64,000 nucleotides of DNA from JAMHWF01 sp048500255 (lineage in GTDB: Bacteria > Pseudomonadota > Gammaproteobacteria > Burkholderiales > Burkholderiaceae_C). Shown here piece after piece: positions 6,805 to 15,517 of the stretch. The DNA lies in contig JASNYH010000003.1 of the NCBI GenBank assembly GCA_048500255.1, positions 429,732 to 493,731 on the forward strand, in the 5' to 3' direction. Under the pieces are notes generated by a model. That model saw nothing but the letters and a program-made list of their open reading frames with translations. It did not search any database and had not been told where the DNA came from. Position 1 is the stretch's first letter; each line of letters opens with the position of its first letter. Position numbers and translations under genes: made by a program.

Positions 6805-7221
6805 CTACTTGGCCTGCAGCCGGCTCAGGTACTCGACCAGCGCGAGGATGCGCGCACGCACGTAGGCCTCGGGATCGTAGGCCGCCTCCTGATAGTGCTC
6901 GGCCGCCTTGATGCGGTAGTCGAGACCCCACACCGGCATGTCGCGGGTGCCGTGCGCGGCGACGCTGCCGCCCTCGATCACGTCGTACATGCGCGCCATC
7001 GGAAACACGCCGCCGTTGTTCTTGGCCAGCAGCGTCAGATCGGGCGGGCTCTTGCGCAGCAGGTCGGTGATCGGCCCGTTGCCTTTGCCGCCGACGCCGT
7101 GGCAACTCGCGCAGTTGGCCTCGAACTCGCGCTTGCCGAAATCGGGGCGCGTCTGCGCCGACACTGCGCCCGCCACGAGCACGGCGAGGGCGGCGCCCGC
7201 CATCTTCGATGCATTCCGCAT
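6805..7221 (-). CDS. periplasmic mono-heme cytochrome c
   Basis: A 138-residue protein with a signal peptide (about 7-24, cleavage near VSA-QT). It carries one heme-c attachment motif, CASCH (about residues 37-41), and a Met-Pro axial ligand region in RDMPVWG (about residue 98). This is a class I cytochrome c of the small electron-carrier type. The start at 7221 has a GGAG site (aaggagacgatc). An upstream in-frame extension lacks a ribosome site and was excluded. The likely role is electron transfer in a respiratory chain, but no oxidase or dehydrogenase partner is adjacent. A candidate Anr/FNR-dependent promoter lies about 350 bases upstream. Confidence 0.88.
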   Translation of the reverse strand: MRNASKMAGAALAVLVAGAVSAQTRPDFGKREFEANCASCHGVGGKGNGPITDLLRKSPPDLTLLAKNNGGVFPMARMYDVIEGGSVAAHGTRDMPVWGLDYRIKAAEHYQEAAYDPEAYVRARILALVEYLSRLQAK

Positions 7222-7570
7222 GATCGTCTCCTTCGTCGTCAACGTTGGTCGCGCGGCACGGGTTGGTCGGCCGCCGATCGACTGTGCGCTGCGCGACGCG
7301 GGCAGTTGTTGATGTCGCGCAAGCGGCTCTGCGCGGCGCATCGACAGACCACGTCGGGGCGCGGAGGCGAGACCGGCTCGCGGGCGCGACGGCAGAGCGC
7401 AGAAGGGCCATCGCACCGCGCGACCTGCGGATCAGCGACAGGTCACCCGCGTGGCGGCGGCGGACGCGGCGCCTCGGTCGGCACCGTGAAGCGCGGTGCC
7501 CGGTACGGCCGTCGCACTCCGCGCCCCATGCGTCGCGGTGACGAAGCGCGCGGCACGATGGCTGGCGGTC
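7222..7570. other. non-coding stretch / long leader of cytochrome c gene
   Basis: I see no convincing gene in the 454 bases between the cytochrome start and the glycosidase stop. If the promoter at 7571-7611 is real, most of this would be a leader of about 340 nt for the cytochrome transcript, or a small RNA. Open frames here have no ribosome sites or family resemblance. Confidence 0.4.
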
Positions 7571-7611
7571 AATCTACGCGCTCGCGGATCGTTCGCATTG
7601 ATGCAGATCAG
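7571..7611 (-). promoter_or_regulatory. candidate Anr/FNR-dependent promoter
   Basis: TTGATGCAGATCAG at 7598-7611 matches the FNR/Anr consensus TTGAT-N4-ATCAA at nine of ten fixed positions. Reading on the minus strand, a TAGATT -10-like hexamer (7576-7571) follows after 21 bases. That is within one base of the spacing for a class II FNR promoter (box centred at -41.5). Transcription would start near 7564 and run toward the cytochrome c gene at 7221. Oxygen-limited control of a cytochrome makes biological sense. The distance to the gene is the weak point. Confidence 0.45.
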
Positions 7612-7675
7612 CGCGGCTGCGACGGCCGTGCCGTTGCCGGCTCGGCATCGGTGGCCGGCAACTTTCGACGCGTCG

Positions 7676-10600
7676 TCAGCGAGAGTCCGGCGGCAACTGC
7701 ATTCGCAGCTCCACCGCCCCCTGCGGCAGCCGCAGCAGCTTGCCCTGCCACGGCAGCGGCCGCCCGTCGACCGTCGTCGCCGGTGGCGCGTCGCGGCCGG
7801 CCCACGCGAACCACGTGCCGCCGGGCGGCGGCTCGAGGCCGGGCGCGATGCTCAGGTGCAGCACGCGGCCGGCCTCGCGCTGCAGCCGCCAGCCCAGCGG
7901 CCCCCACGGCGTGCGCAGGCCGCTCACTTCGACGGGGCCGCTGCGCCACCAGCTCGCCGGCACGCCGGCGCCGATGACGAGGGCACCGTCGGATTCGCGC
8001 TCGTAGGCCAGCAGGTCGAGCACGGAGCGGATGTAGTCCGACGAGATCCAGGCGTGCGGCATGTCGCCGACGAACCTCGGCTCGCGCGGCTCGCGGCCGA
8101 CGACTTCGGCCCACTGGTTCCAGCCCGCCGGCCGGCGGTCGCGCATGAAGTGGTCGAGCAGCGCGATCGCGCGTTCGGGCTGGCCGAGCCGCACAAAGGC
8201 CGACACCGAGCGCAGCTCGTAGGGCGTGTAATCCTTCCACTCGCGCCGCCCGTCGCGGCGCGCCACGGCCTCGCGCCAGTAGCGCTCCCAGGTGGATTCG
8301 AGCAGCGCGCGCGGCACGCGCGTCTCGAAGCCCGCCGGGCTGAAGATCATCGTGCTGGAGCTCGGATCGAAGTCGCCCAGCTCGGCGGCGCCCGGCAGGT
8401 GCGCGATGCGGTGCTGCGCGACGGCGGCGGCGAGCGAGGCCGCGAGGTCGGCGGCGAACTCGTCGTGCTGGCGCGCCAGCTCGTCGGCGCGCGCCGGCAG
8501 CGCGGGCGCGGCGGCCAGCGGCGCGAAGGCGCGCGCCAGCCGCACCGCGTCGCGGTAGCCGGCGAGCGCCCAGAAGTCGTCCCAGTACGAGTGCATCGGC
8601 TTGGCCGAATAGCCTTCGTGGCTGATCGACGCCGGCATCAGGCCCCAGAACGGGGTGCCCTGCTGCGCGGGCGTGCGCTGCGACTGGCGCAGCGTCTCCA
8701 TGTAGCGCGCGGCGGCGTCGACCTTGGGCCACAGCGGCTCGATCAGCGCGCGGTCGCGCGTGTGGCGCCACAGCTCGTGCACCATGACGATGAACTGGCC
8801 GTGGCTGTCGTTCTCGGCCACCGGATCGGCGCCGCGTGCGTCGACGCAGCACGGCACCTTGCCGTTGGCGAACAGCTGCAGCGCATACCACTGCACGAAC
8901 TCGCGTGCCGCGTCCACCTCGCCCAGGCGCAGCAGGCCGGCGACCATCATCGCGCCGTCGCGCACCCAGCTGCGCGCGTAGCTGCGCGTGCCGGGCTGCA
9001 GCGCCGGGCCGTCGCGCGACATCAGCATGTGCGCCAGCGCGCTGCGCAGCGTGTCGGCCAGCGGCCGTGCCGCCGGCGGCAGTCCGAGCGTGACGCGGCC
9101 CAGCCGCTGTTGCCAGCCGTGCGCCACGGCATCGAGCGCGACGCGCGGATCGGCCGGCAGCGACACCGCGCCGGCCAGCGGCAGCACGACGTACACGCTG
9201 CGCGATTCGCCCGGCGCGAGGTCCGCTTTCCAGCGCAGCACCGCGCTGGCAAGCGACTGGGCGTTGTCCAGGCGCACCAGCGGCGGCAGCTTGTCGGCCA
9301 GTTCGAGCGGATCGCCCTGCTCGAAGGCGGCGGCCGTCACGCTGTCGGGCGGCGCGAGCGCATGCAGCCAGTCGCGCCCGTCGACGCGCAGCGCGCCGCC
9401 GCCGCTGCGCCCACCGGCGGCCGGCGCGGCACGCTGCCATTCGACGCGCCGCACCGGCGCGACACCGCCGGCCGTGTTGAGAAACTGCTGCGGCGGATTG
9501 ACCTGCCATGGCCTGAGCGCCAGTGCCAGCGCGAGCGTGCGGCGCTGCGGCGCCGTGTTGGTCAGCGTGTAGCGCGCGATCAGCTGCGCGCGCTCGGGCG
9601 TGCCCTCGGCGCCGACCTCGACGGCCAGCGTGTGGCGCGGCGCGACGAAGCGCGCTTGCGGCAGCGGCAGGTGGTTGTTGCGCAGCGCATGCTCGGCGAC
9701 GGCATCGGCCCAGCCGTGGAGGCGGCCCGACTCGTCGACGACGAAAGGCTCGAGCGACGGCCCGGCGCGGCGCGGCTCGATCGCGCCGTCTTCCGACACG
9801 AGTGCCGAGGCGGGGGCGCCGCGATCGACGCCGACGAGCGTCCAGTAGTTCTGCTGGCCGAGGTAGGCACGCGGCATGCGGCCGCGCGGCAGCGTCTGCG
9901 CCAGCGAGCGCAGCGCGGCGTCGAGCGTCGGCCAGTCGGCGGGCGACATCGCCTTCACCTCGGCCAGCGCGTAGCCGCCGGCCTGCGGCCCGCGCCGCAG
10001 CGCCAGGCGCAAGTGGCGCGTCTCGCTGTCGGGCAGCCACATCGGCAGTGTGTCGCGCGCGCTGCCGCGCACCTCGCGCACGGTGCGCCAGGTGCGGCCG
10101 TCGTCGGAGAACTGCAGGTCGAAGTCGGCGGCGCGCGCGCCGTCGGCCCAGCGCACGAGCACGCCGGCGACCTCGCGCGGCGCGCCGAGGTCGAGCTGCC
10201 AGTGCTGCGCGCCGGCCGGCGCGCGCCACGCCGTCTTGGCGTCGCCGTCGATCGCCAGGGCGGCCTGCGCGCGCGCGCTCGAGGCGCTGGCCACCGGCGG
10301 CACGGGCGGCGCCGGCGGCGGCAGCTCGCGCAGCGCCAGGCGCTCGAAGCACAGCTCGCCACGCCCGCCGGTGCCGCTGGCGACGACGAGCTCGACGGCG
10401 GCGGCGCGGCGCAGCGTGCGGTCGGCCGTGGGCCCCCAGGCGAACTCGATCTGGCGCTGGCGGATCACGAGCTCGCTGCTGCGCTCGGGCGGCACGTAGA
10501 CGGGGCGGTGGTGCCACCACACGTTGTCGCCCGTCGCGTCGAGCAGCTTGAGCTGCAGCGCGTTGGGCGGGCCGCTGCCGCGCAGCGTGAGCGCCAGCGC

Positions 10601-10951
10601 ATAGTGCGCCGGCAGCTCGATCGGCAGCGCGCGGCGCAGCACGGCGTAGCCCGAGACGCGTCCGAAGTCGTAGCGCAGGCACAGCGCGCCGTCGGGGGCG
10701 CGCACGGCCTCGGCCTTGACTTCGTCGGAGGCCGTCGCGCGCCATGCCGCGGCGTCGGAGAAGTCGTCGAGCACGCGCTGTGGCGGCGACTGCGCCGCCG
10801 CCCATGGCGCGACTGCGGCCGAGAGGGCCAGCGCGGCGGCGAGGCCGGGCCGGTGCCGCCGGCGATCGAGCTGCCGCCGCGGCGCCGGCTCCGCCGGGCC
10901 GCTGGTGGCGCCCCCTCGGGGGGAGCGCCGAAGGCGCTTCGGGGGGGTCAC
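7676..10951 (-). CDS. large secreted glycosidase: binding domains plus (alpha/alpha)6 barrel
   Basis: The 1091-residue protein starts with a GTG overlapping the stop of the upstream permease (GTGA). The first 35 residues are encoded by a hairpin repeat, then a signal peptide follows (about 36-54, ending AAAQ). Residues about 60-215 resemble a beta-sandwich carbohydrate-binding module (VLDDFSD, a WWHHRPVYV strand). Residues about 225-350 form an F5/8-type discoidin domain (AIDGDAKTAWRA, WQLDLG, FDLQFSDDGRTW). The rest looks like an (alpha/alpha)6 glycosidase, with SYARSWVRDGAMM, VAENDSHGQFI and DFDPSSSTM segments. Glu or Asp in these are candidate catalytic residues. I cannot assign a GH family. 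Being last in an operon with GH144 and GH1 enzymes, it likely acts on the same glucan. Confidence 0.75.
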   Translation of the reverse strand: MTPPKRLRRSPRGGATSGPAEPAPRRQLDRRRHRPGLAAALALSAAVAPWAAAQSPPQRVLDDFSDAAAWRATASDEVKAEAVRAPDGALCLRYDFGRVSGYAVLRRALPIELPAHYALALTLRGSGPPNALQLKLLDATGDNVWWHHRPVYVPPERSSELVIRQRQIEFAWGPTADRTLRRAAAVELVVASGTGGRGELCFERLALRELPPPAPPVPPVASASSARAQAALAIDGDAKTAWRAPAGAQHWQLDLGAPREVAGVLVRWADGARAADFDLQFSDDGRTWRTVREVRGSARDTLPMWLPDSETRHLRLALRRGPQAGGYALAEVKAMSPADWPTLDAALRSLAQTLPRGRMPRAYLGQQNYWTLVGVDRGAPASALVSEDGAIEPRRAGPSLEPFVVDESGRLHGWADAVAEHALRNNHLPLPQARFVAPRHTLAVEVGAEGTPERAQLIARYTLTNTAPQRRTLALALALRPWQVNPPQQFLNTAGGVAPVRRVEWQRAAPAAGGRSGGGALRVDGRDWLHALAPPDSVTAAAFEQGDPLELADKLPPLVRLDNAQSLASAVLRWKADLAPGESRSVYVVLPLAGAVSLPADPRVALDAVAHGWQQRLGRVTLGLPPAARPLADTLRSALAHMLMSRDGPALQPGTRSYARSWVRDGAMMVAGLLRLGEVDAAREFVQWYALQLFANGKVPCCVDARGADPVAENDSHGQFIVMVHELWRHTRDRALIEPLWPKVDAAARYMETLRQSQRTPAQQGTPFWGLMPASISHEGYSAKPMHSYWDDFWALAGYRDAVRLARAFAPLAAAPALPARADELARQHDEFAADLAASLAAAVAQHRIAHLPGAAELGDFDPSSSTMIFSPAGFETRVPRALLESTWERYWREAVARRDGRREWKDYTPYELRSVSAFVRLGQPERAIALLDHFMRDRRPAGWNQWAEVVGREPREPRFVGDMPHAWISSDYIRSVLDLLAYERESDGALVIGAGVPASWWRSGPVEVSGLRTPWGPLGWRLQREAGRVLHLSIAPGLEPPPGGTWFAWAGRDAPPATTVDGRPLPWQGKLLRLPQGAVELRMQLPPDSR
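10885..10951 (-). repeat. GC hairpin repeat, copy A, translated as N-terminus
   Basis: Read on the minus strand, the element runs from the GTGA start/stop overlap through GCGCCTTCGGCGC (perfect stem-loop), a C-run and GAGGGGGCGCC to CCGGCGGAGCCGG. It is about 75-80 percent identical by eye to the copy at 13972-14041. It supplies the first 22 codons or so of the glycosidase. I recall this type of element as frequent just after stop codons in Comamonadaceae genomes. Confidence 0.75.
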
Positions 10952-11766
10952 TTGATGCTTCCCATGGTCAGGCCGGCGAGATAGTGGCGCTGCAGCGCGA
11001 GGAACAGCGCGAGCGCCGGCAGCACCGTGATCACGGAGCCGGCCATCATCAGCTCGCTGTCCTGCACGTGCTCGCGCGAAAGCGACGCGAGCGCGACGGG
11101 CAGCGTGTGCAGGTTGCCGTCGGTCAGCACGATCAGCGGCCACATGAAGTCGTTCCAGCTGCCGAGAAAGGCGAACATCGCCAGCGTGACGACGATCGGC
11201 TGCAGCAGCGGCAGCACGATCGTCGCGAAGATGCGCCATTCGCCGGCGCCGTCGATGCGCGCGGCTTCGAGCAGCTCGTCGGGCAGCGTCAGCGCGTACT
11301 GGCGCACGAGGAAGATGCCGAACACGCCCGCCATGCCCGGCACGATCACGCCGGCCCAGGTGTTGACCAGCCCCATCTGCTTGAGCATCAGAAAGAGCGG
11401 CAGCATCGCCACCTGCCCCGGGATGACGAGCGCGCCCAGCAGCGTGCGGAACAGCGCCTCGCGGCCGGCGAAGCGCAGCTTGGCGAAGGCATAGCCCGCC
11501 ATCACGTTGAAGAGCACCGAGCTCAGCGTCAGCCCGGCGGCGATGGCCAGGCTGTTGACGACGTAGCGGCCCATGCCGGCGGTGGCGAACAGCTCGCGGT
11601 AGTTGGCCAGCGTCGGCGCGGCCGGCAGGACCGGCGGCGGATAGCTGCTCGCCGCGCCCGGCGGCATGAACGACGCCGACACCATCCACAGCAGCGGGAA
11701 GAGGGCGAACGCCGCCATCAGCACGAGCAGGCCGTTGATGGCGAGCGCGAGCGGCGCGTGCTTCAC
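10948..11766 (-). CDS. ABC sugar transporter permease (MalG type)
   Basis: The 272-residue inner-membrane protein has six predicted helices and the EAA loop DELLEAARIDGAGEWRIFATIVLPLLQP typical of carbohydrate ABC permeases of the MalG/CUT1 class. It starts at a GTG overlapping the previous stop. Its own TGA overlaps the GTG of the large glycosidase. It should pair with the permease encoded just upstream to form the translocation channel. No ATPase gene is present in the operon, so a shared MsmK/UgpC-type ATPase encoded elsewhere is presumably recruited. Confidence 0.92.
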   Translation of the reverse strand: MKHAPLALAINGLLVLMAAFALFPLLWMVSASFMPPGAASSYPPPVLPAAPTLANYRELFATAGMGRYVVNSLAIAAGLTLSSVLFNVMAGYAFAKLRFAGREALFRTLLGALVIPGQVAMLPLFLMLKQMGLVNTWAGVIVPGMAGVFGIFLVRQYALTLPDELLEAARIDGAGEWRIFATIVLPLLQPIVVTLAMFAFLGSWNDFMWPLIVLTDGNLHTLPVALASLSREHVQDSELMMAGSVITVLPALALFLALQRHYLAGLTMGSIK

Positions 11767-12662
11767 GACGACGCCTCCGTCGGCGAGCCCAGGCGCCCCA
11801 GCCTGAGCAGCACGCGCGTCGTGACGAGCATCAACACGAACAGCAGGAAGGCGACCGCCGACGCGCGGCCGAGGTTCCACCAGCGGAAGCCCTCCTCGTA
11901 CATCAGGTAGAGCACCGACACCGTGCTCTCGAGCGGGCCGCCCTGGGTCATCACGTAGGGCTCGGCGAAGAGCTGGAAGTAGCCGGCCATGGTGAGGATG
12001 CTCACGAGCATCAGCGTCGGCCCGAGCATCGGCAGCGTGATGTGGCGCAACTGCTGCCAGCGCGACGCGCCGTCGATGCGTGCCGCCTCGTACATCTCGT
12101 CGGGGATCGCCTGCAGCGCGGCGACGAAGATGATCATGTTGGCGCCGAAGCCCTTCCACACCGAGAACAGGATGATCGACGGCATCGCCCAGTGCGGGTC
12201 GCCGAGCCAGTCGATCGGGTCGATGCCGAAGGCGCCCAGCCACTCGTTGAGCAGGCCGTAGCGCACGTGGAAGAGATAGCGCCAGATCACGGCGACCGCC
12301 ACCACCGTCGTCACGACGGGCGCGAAGAGGGCGGTGCGAAACAGCGGCTTGAAGCGCGCCAGCGGCGACTGCAGCAGCACGGCGCAGCCCAGCGACAGCG
12401 CGATCGACAGCGGCACGCCGACGCCGACGAAGTACAGCGTGTTGCCGAGCGACTTCCAAAAGAGCGGCAGCGTCAGCACGTGGACGTAGTTGTCCAGTCC
12501 CGCAAAGCGCAGGTTGCCGATGTCGGCCAGCGCATAGAGGTCGAAGTCGCTGAACGACAGCGCGAGCCCGGCGGCCACCGGCACGGCGAAGAACACGGCC
12601 AGCACCGCGAGCGCCGGCGCGGCGAACACCCAGGCGGCGAGCTGGCGCTGCAGCGTCTTCAC
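11763..12662 (-). CDS. ABC sugar transporter permease (MalF type)
   Basis: A 299-residue inner-membrane protein with about six helices and the EAA loop DEMYEAARIDGASRWQQLRHITLPML. This is the MalF-like half of a CUT1 carbohydrate importer. Before the first helix there is a short KTLQRQLAAW segment that fits a start at the GTG (12662) overlapping the binding-protein stop. The stop overlaps the next permease's GTG by four bases. The LFAPVVTTVVAVAVIWRYLF helix and YVMTQGGPLESTVSV segment are hallmarks of this family. Confidence 0.92.
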   Translation of the reverse strand: MKTLQRQLAAWVFAAPALAVLAVFFAVPVAAGLALSFSDFDLYALADIGNLRFAGLDNYVHVLTLPLFWKSLGNTLYFVGVGVPLSIALSLGCAVLLQSPLARFKPLFRTALFAPVVTTVVAVAVIWRYLFHVRYGLLNEWLGAFGIDPIDWLGDPHWAMPSIILFSVWKGFGANMIIFVAALQAIPDEMYEAARIDGASRWQQLRHITLPMLGPTLMLVSILTMAGYFQLFAEPYVMTQGGPLESTVSVLYLMYEEGFRWWNLGRASAVAFLLFVLMLVTTRVLLRLGRLGSPTEASS

Positions 12663-14041
12663 GAGGCGGGCTCCCTGCGCGCCGCCGCTGCGGTGCGCGC
12701 CAGCATCCAGCGCCGCTTCTCGAGAAAGCCGTCGACGCGCGCGTCGAGCGCCGCCGCCGTGGCGTCGATCGGCGTGCCGTGGCGGTGCGCGCGCGCCGCG
12801 TGCAGTTGCATTTCCTGCGCGATGCGCTCCCATTCGGGCACGGCGGGCGAGGCGACGACGCGCTCGAGCTGCGCGAGAAAGGCCGCTGCGCGCGGCTCGC
12901 CGTGCAGCGGCGCCTGCTGCCACGTCGCGCGGCGCGGCGGCAGGTTGCCCGTCAGCGCGTGAAAGCGCAGCTGCACCTCGGGGCGCGACAGGTAGCCGAT
13001 CAGGCGCAGCGCGTCGGCCTTGCGGCGCGAGCGACGGAACACGACGAGGCTCGAGCCGCCGGCCGTCGACGCGCCGGGCCCCCGCGGCCCCGGCAGCGGC
13101 GCCGTGCCCCAGCTCGCGCGTTGCTCGCGCGGCAGGCGGCGGTCGAGCTCGCCGATGTTCCATGGCCCCGAGACGAAGGCGGCAAACGTGCCGCGGCCGA
13201 ACTCCTGCCACAGGTTGGCGATCACGTTGTTCGTCAGGTAGGGCGCGTGGCCGCGCGCAAAGCGCTCGAGATAGAAGGCGAGCGCGCGCCGGAAGCCGGC
13301 GCCGCGGAAGTTGCCGAATCGCCCGCCGTCGCGCAGCAGTGGCTCGCCCTGCTGCAGCGCGAAGGCGAGCAGCGGCTCGTATTCGTTGAGCGGCAGCAGC
13401 AGCGGATGCGCCACGCCCGAGCGCTGCAGCGCGTCGAGCGCGCCGGCGAAGCCGGCCCAGTCCTGCGGCATCGCGCCGATGCCGGCGCGCTCGAACAGGT
13501 CGCGGCGGTAGAACAGCAACCGCGTGTCGACGTACCACGGCACGCCGTAGAGCGCGCCGTCGACGACGTTGGTGGCCCAGATGCCGGCGAAGTGGTCGGC
13601 GGGCGCGAGGCCGAGCGTGCCCAGGTGCGGCGCCAGCGGCTCGAGCGCGCCGAGCGCGGCGAGCTCGGCGATCCAGGTGTTGCCCAGCTGCGCCACGTCG
13701 GGCGTCACGTCGCCGGCGAACGCCGTCAGCAGCTTCTCGTGCGCCGCGCTCCACGGCAGCTTCTCGATCTGCACGCGCAGGCCGTCGCGCTCGAGCGGCG
13801 CGAGCAGTTCGCCGGCGACTTCGCCCTCGCGGCCCATCGCCCACAAGCGCAGCGGCGCGCCGGCGTCGCGGCGCGCGCAGCCCGACAGCACGCCGAGCGA
13901 CGCCGCAGCCGCGCCGCCGCCGATCGAGACGAGGCAGGCACGTCGCGAGACGCCGAGCGGCTGCCGCCGATCCGGCCTTGCCGGTCCGTTGGCAGCGCCC
14001 CCTCGAGGGGGGGCGCCGAAGGCGCTCCGCGGGTGGGTCAT
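12659..14041 (-). CDS. ABC sugar-binding lipoprotein
   Basis: A 460-residue extracellular solute-binding protein of the carbohydrate family (bacterial type 1). The first 27 residues or so are encoded by a hairpin repeat. After this come an SRRACLV segment, a hydrophobic stretch and a lipobox LSGC (Cys about 55), so the mature protein is a lipoprotein. Binding-protein landmarks include LLTAFAGDVTPDVAQLGNTWIAELAALG, YGVPWYVDTRLLFYRRDLFERAG and FVSGPWNIGEL. No other ATG, GTG or TTG lies before the signal sequence, so the ATG at 14041 inside the repeat must be the start. The ligand is likely an oligosaccharide released by the neighbouring glycosidases. Confidence 0.92.
   Translation of the reverse strand: MTHPRSAFGAPPRGGAANGPARPDRRQPLGVSRRACLVSIGGGAAAASLGVLSGCARRDAGAPLRLWAMGREGEVAGELLAPLERDGLRVQIEKLPWSAAHEKLLTAFAGDVTPDVAQLGNTWIAELAALGALEPLAPHLGTLGLAPADHFAGIWATNVVDGALYGVPWYVDTRLLFYRRDLFERAGIGAMPQDWAGFAGALDALQRSGVAHPLLLPLNEYEPLLAFALQQGEPLLRDGGRFGNFRGAGFRRALAFYLERFARGHAPYLTNNVIANLWQEFGRGTFAAFVSGPWNIGELDRRLPREQRASWGTAPLPGPRGPGASTAGGSSLVVFRRSRRKADALRLIGYLSRPEVQLRFHALTGNLPPRRATWQQAPLHGEPRAAAFLAQLERVVASPAVPEWERIAQEMQLHAARAHRHGTPIDATAAALDARVDGFLEKRRWMLARTAAAARREPAS
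13972..14041 (-). repeat. GC hairpin repeat, copy B, translated as N-terminus
   Basis: On the minus strand this begins at the ATGA overlap and runs through GCGCCTTCGGCGC, a C-run, CGAGGGGGCGC and CCGGCAAGGCCGG, matching the copy at 10885-10951. Relative to that copy it has a 2-base and a 1-base insertion. These together keep the same reading frame, so both copies end in PRGGA-x-x-GPA-x-P. Confidence 0.75.
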
Positions 14042-15507
14042 CCCTCGAGCCAACCGCCGGTGAAGCCCGCGCGTTGCAGACCTCGGCGCAGCTGCGCCGA
14101 GCGGCTCATCGCCTGCCACACCGTGCCGTCGGTGAAGTTGGCGATCATCGCCAGGATCGGCCCCTGGTCGATGCCCAGATAGTCGCCGGCGACCCAGCCG
14201 AAGTCGGCGATCACGCGGCCGTGCTTCAACGTCGCGTCGTAGCGGAAGCTCGGGTTGAAGGCGTCGAGAAAACCGTAGGTCGAATAGATGTGCTGGCCGT
14301 AGCGCGCCACCATCGTCTCGATCGCGGCGATCGCGATGTCGGGCGCGAAGGCGATCGACGACGCGGCGGCGGTCGGCGCGATCGTGCCGTCGTCGAAGCT
14401 GTCCTTGCCGCCGGCGCCGCGCGCCGCATAGCTGCGAAAGCGCCGCAGCTCGCCCTCGTAGCGCGCCATCATGTCGGCGGGGCCGTCGCAGGCGGTGAGG
14501 CCCCAGACGTCGGCGTCGTAACCCTTCCAGCGCCCCGGGTTGAGGATGGCGTAGGCGCGCTGCGCATAGGTGGCGCGGCGGCTGTTCTCGAAGTAGTCGC
14601 TGTTCTGGCGCCGCATGAAGGCGTCGCGGATGCCGCGGAAGTCGACCCAGACGTTCGAATACTGGTGGCCGAACAGCGGCCCGAAGTGCAGGCCCTGCTG
14701 GCCGTACAGCGTCGACCAGCTGCGCTGGAACGCGCTGCTCCAGGCCTGCCAGGCGGCAGGCTCGACGGCGCGCGTCGGGCTGCCGAGCGCGAGCAGGTAC
14801 ATCACGGCGGCCTCGTTGTAGCCGCGCCAGTCGTAGGGCAGGAAGCCGTCTTCGGGCGTCCAGCCGAGCACGATCGTCGGCGGGCGCGGCTGCGCCCAGC
14901 GCCAGTCGACGCGCGCGCTCAGCTCGTCGGCCAGGCGCCGGATCTCGGCCTCGGCGGCGTTGTCGCCGTCGAAGTACTCGCGCATGTGCAGCACGCCGCA
15001 GATCAAGAGCGCCGTGTCGACCGTCGACAGCTCGCAGGTGCCCGCGCGCAGGCCGTTCGACATCTCGATGAAGTGATAGAAGAAACCGCGGTGACCGGCC
15101 GTGCCGCTGGCCTGCGGCCCCTGCGGCAGCGCGAGCAGGAAGCGCAGCGTCGTCAGCGTGCGCTGCGCCGCCTCGGGCCGCTGCACGTAGCCGCGCTCGA
15201 CGCCGATCGCGTAAGCGGTCAGCGCGAAGCCCACCGCCGCGATGCTGCACGCCGACGGCGTCGGATAGCGGTCGGGCGCGAGGCCGCTGACGGCGTCCGT
15301 CGTCTCCCAGAAGTAGCGGAACGTGCGCCGCGCCAGGTCCTCGACGATGCCGGGGCGGCGCGCCTCGGGCGCCGAGAGATAGCGGATGCCCATGTCGATC
15401 GGCTGCGGTGCGGGGGGCGGGGGCGGGGCGGGCGGGGCGACGGCAGCGCAGCCGGCGCCGAGCGCCGACAGCAAGCCGGCCGATTCGAGAAAGCGCCGCC
15501 GATTCAT
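14038..15507 (-). CDS. GH144-type glucanase (glucoamylase-like domain)
   Basis: The 489-residue protein has an N-terminal twin-Arg-like sequence (MNRRRFLESAGLLSALGAGC) with a possible lipobox ALGAGC, so it is exported. The remainder is the (alpha/alpha)6 'glycoamylase' domain (Pfam Glycoamylase), with RTFRYFWETTD, HRGFFYHFIEM, STVDTALLICGVL, EDGFLPYDWRGYNEAAVMYLLALGSP and FVDFRGIRD-like segments. Characterised proteins with this domain are endo-beta-1,2-glucanases (GH144), which is my working assignment. Substrate specificity cannot be proved from sequence. It sits 10 bases after the GH1 gene, and its TGA overlaps the ATG of the sugar-binding protein. Confidence 0.85.
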   Translation of the reverse strand: MNRRRFLESAGLLSALGAGCAAVAPPAPPPPPAPQPIDMGIRYLSAPEARRPGIVEDLARRTFRYFWETTDAVSGLAPDRYPTPSACSIAAVGFALTAYAIGVERGYVQRPEAAQRTLTTLRFLLALPQGPQASGTAGHRGFFYHFIEMSNGLRAGTCELSTVDTALLICGVLHMREYFDGDNAAEAEIRRLADELSARVDWRWAQPRPPTIVLGWTPEDGFLPYDWRGYNEAAVMYLLALGSPTRAVEPAAWQAWSSAFQRSWSTLYGQQGLHFGPLFGHQYSNVWVDFRGIRDAFMRRQNSDYFENSRRATYAQRAYAILNPGRWKGYDADVWGLTACDGPADMMARYEGELRRFRSYAARGAGGKDSFDDGTIAPTAAASSIAFAPDIAIAAIETMVARYGQHIYSTYGFLDAFNPSFRYDATLKHGRVIADFGWVAGDYLGIDQGPILAMIANFTDGTVWQAMSRSAQLRRGLQRAGFTGGWLEG

Positions 15508-15517
15508 CCGCGCGGAG

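Noticed and set aside
7676..11689. Apparent 1337-residue fusion of glycosidase with upstream sequence
   Set aside because: The frame is simply open through the permease gene. The GTG at 10951 overlapping the permease stop is the sensible start.
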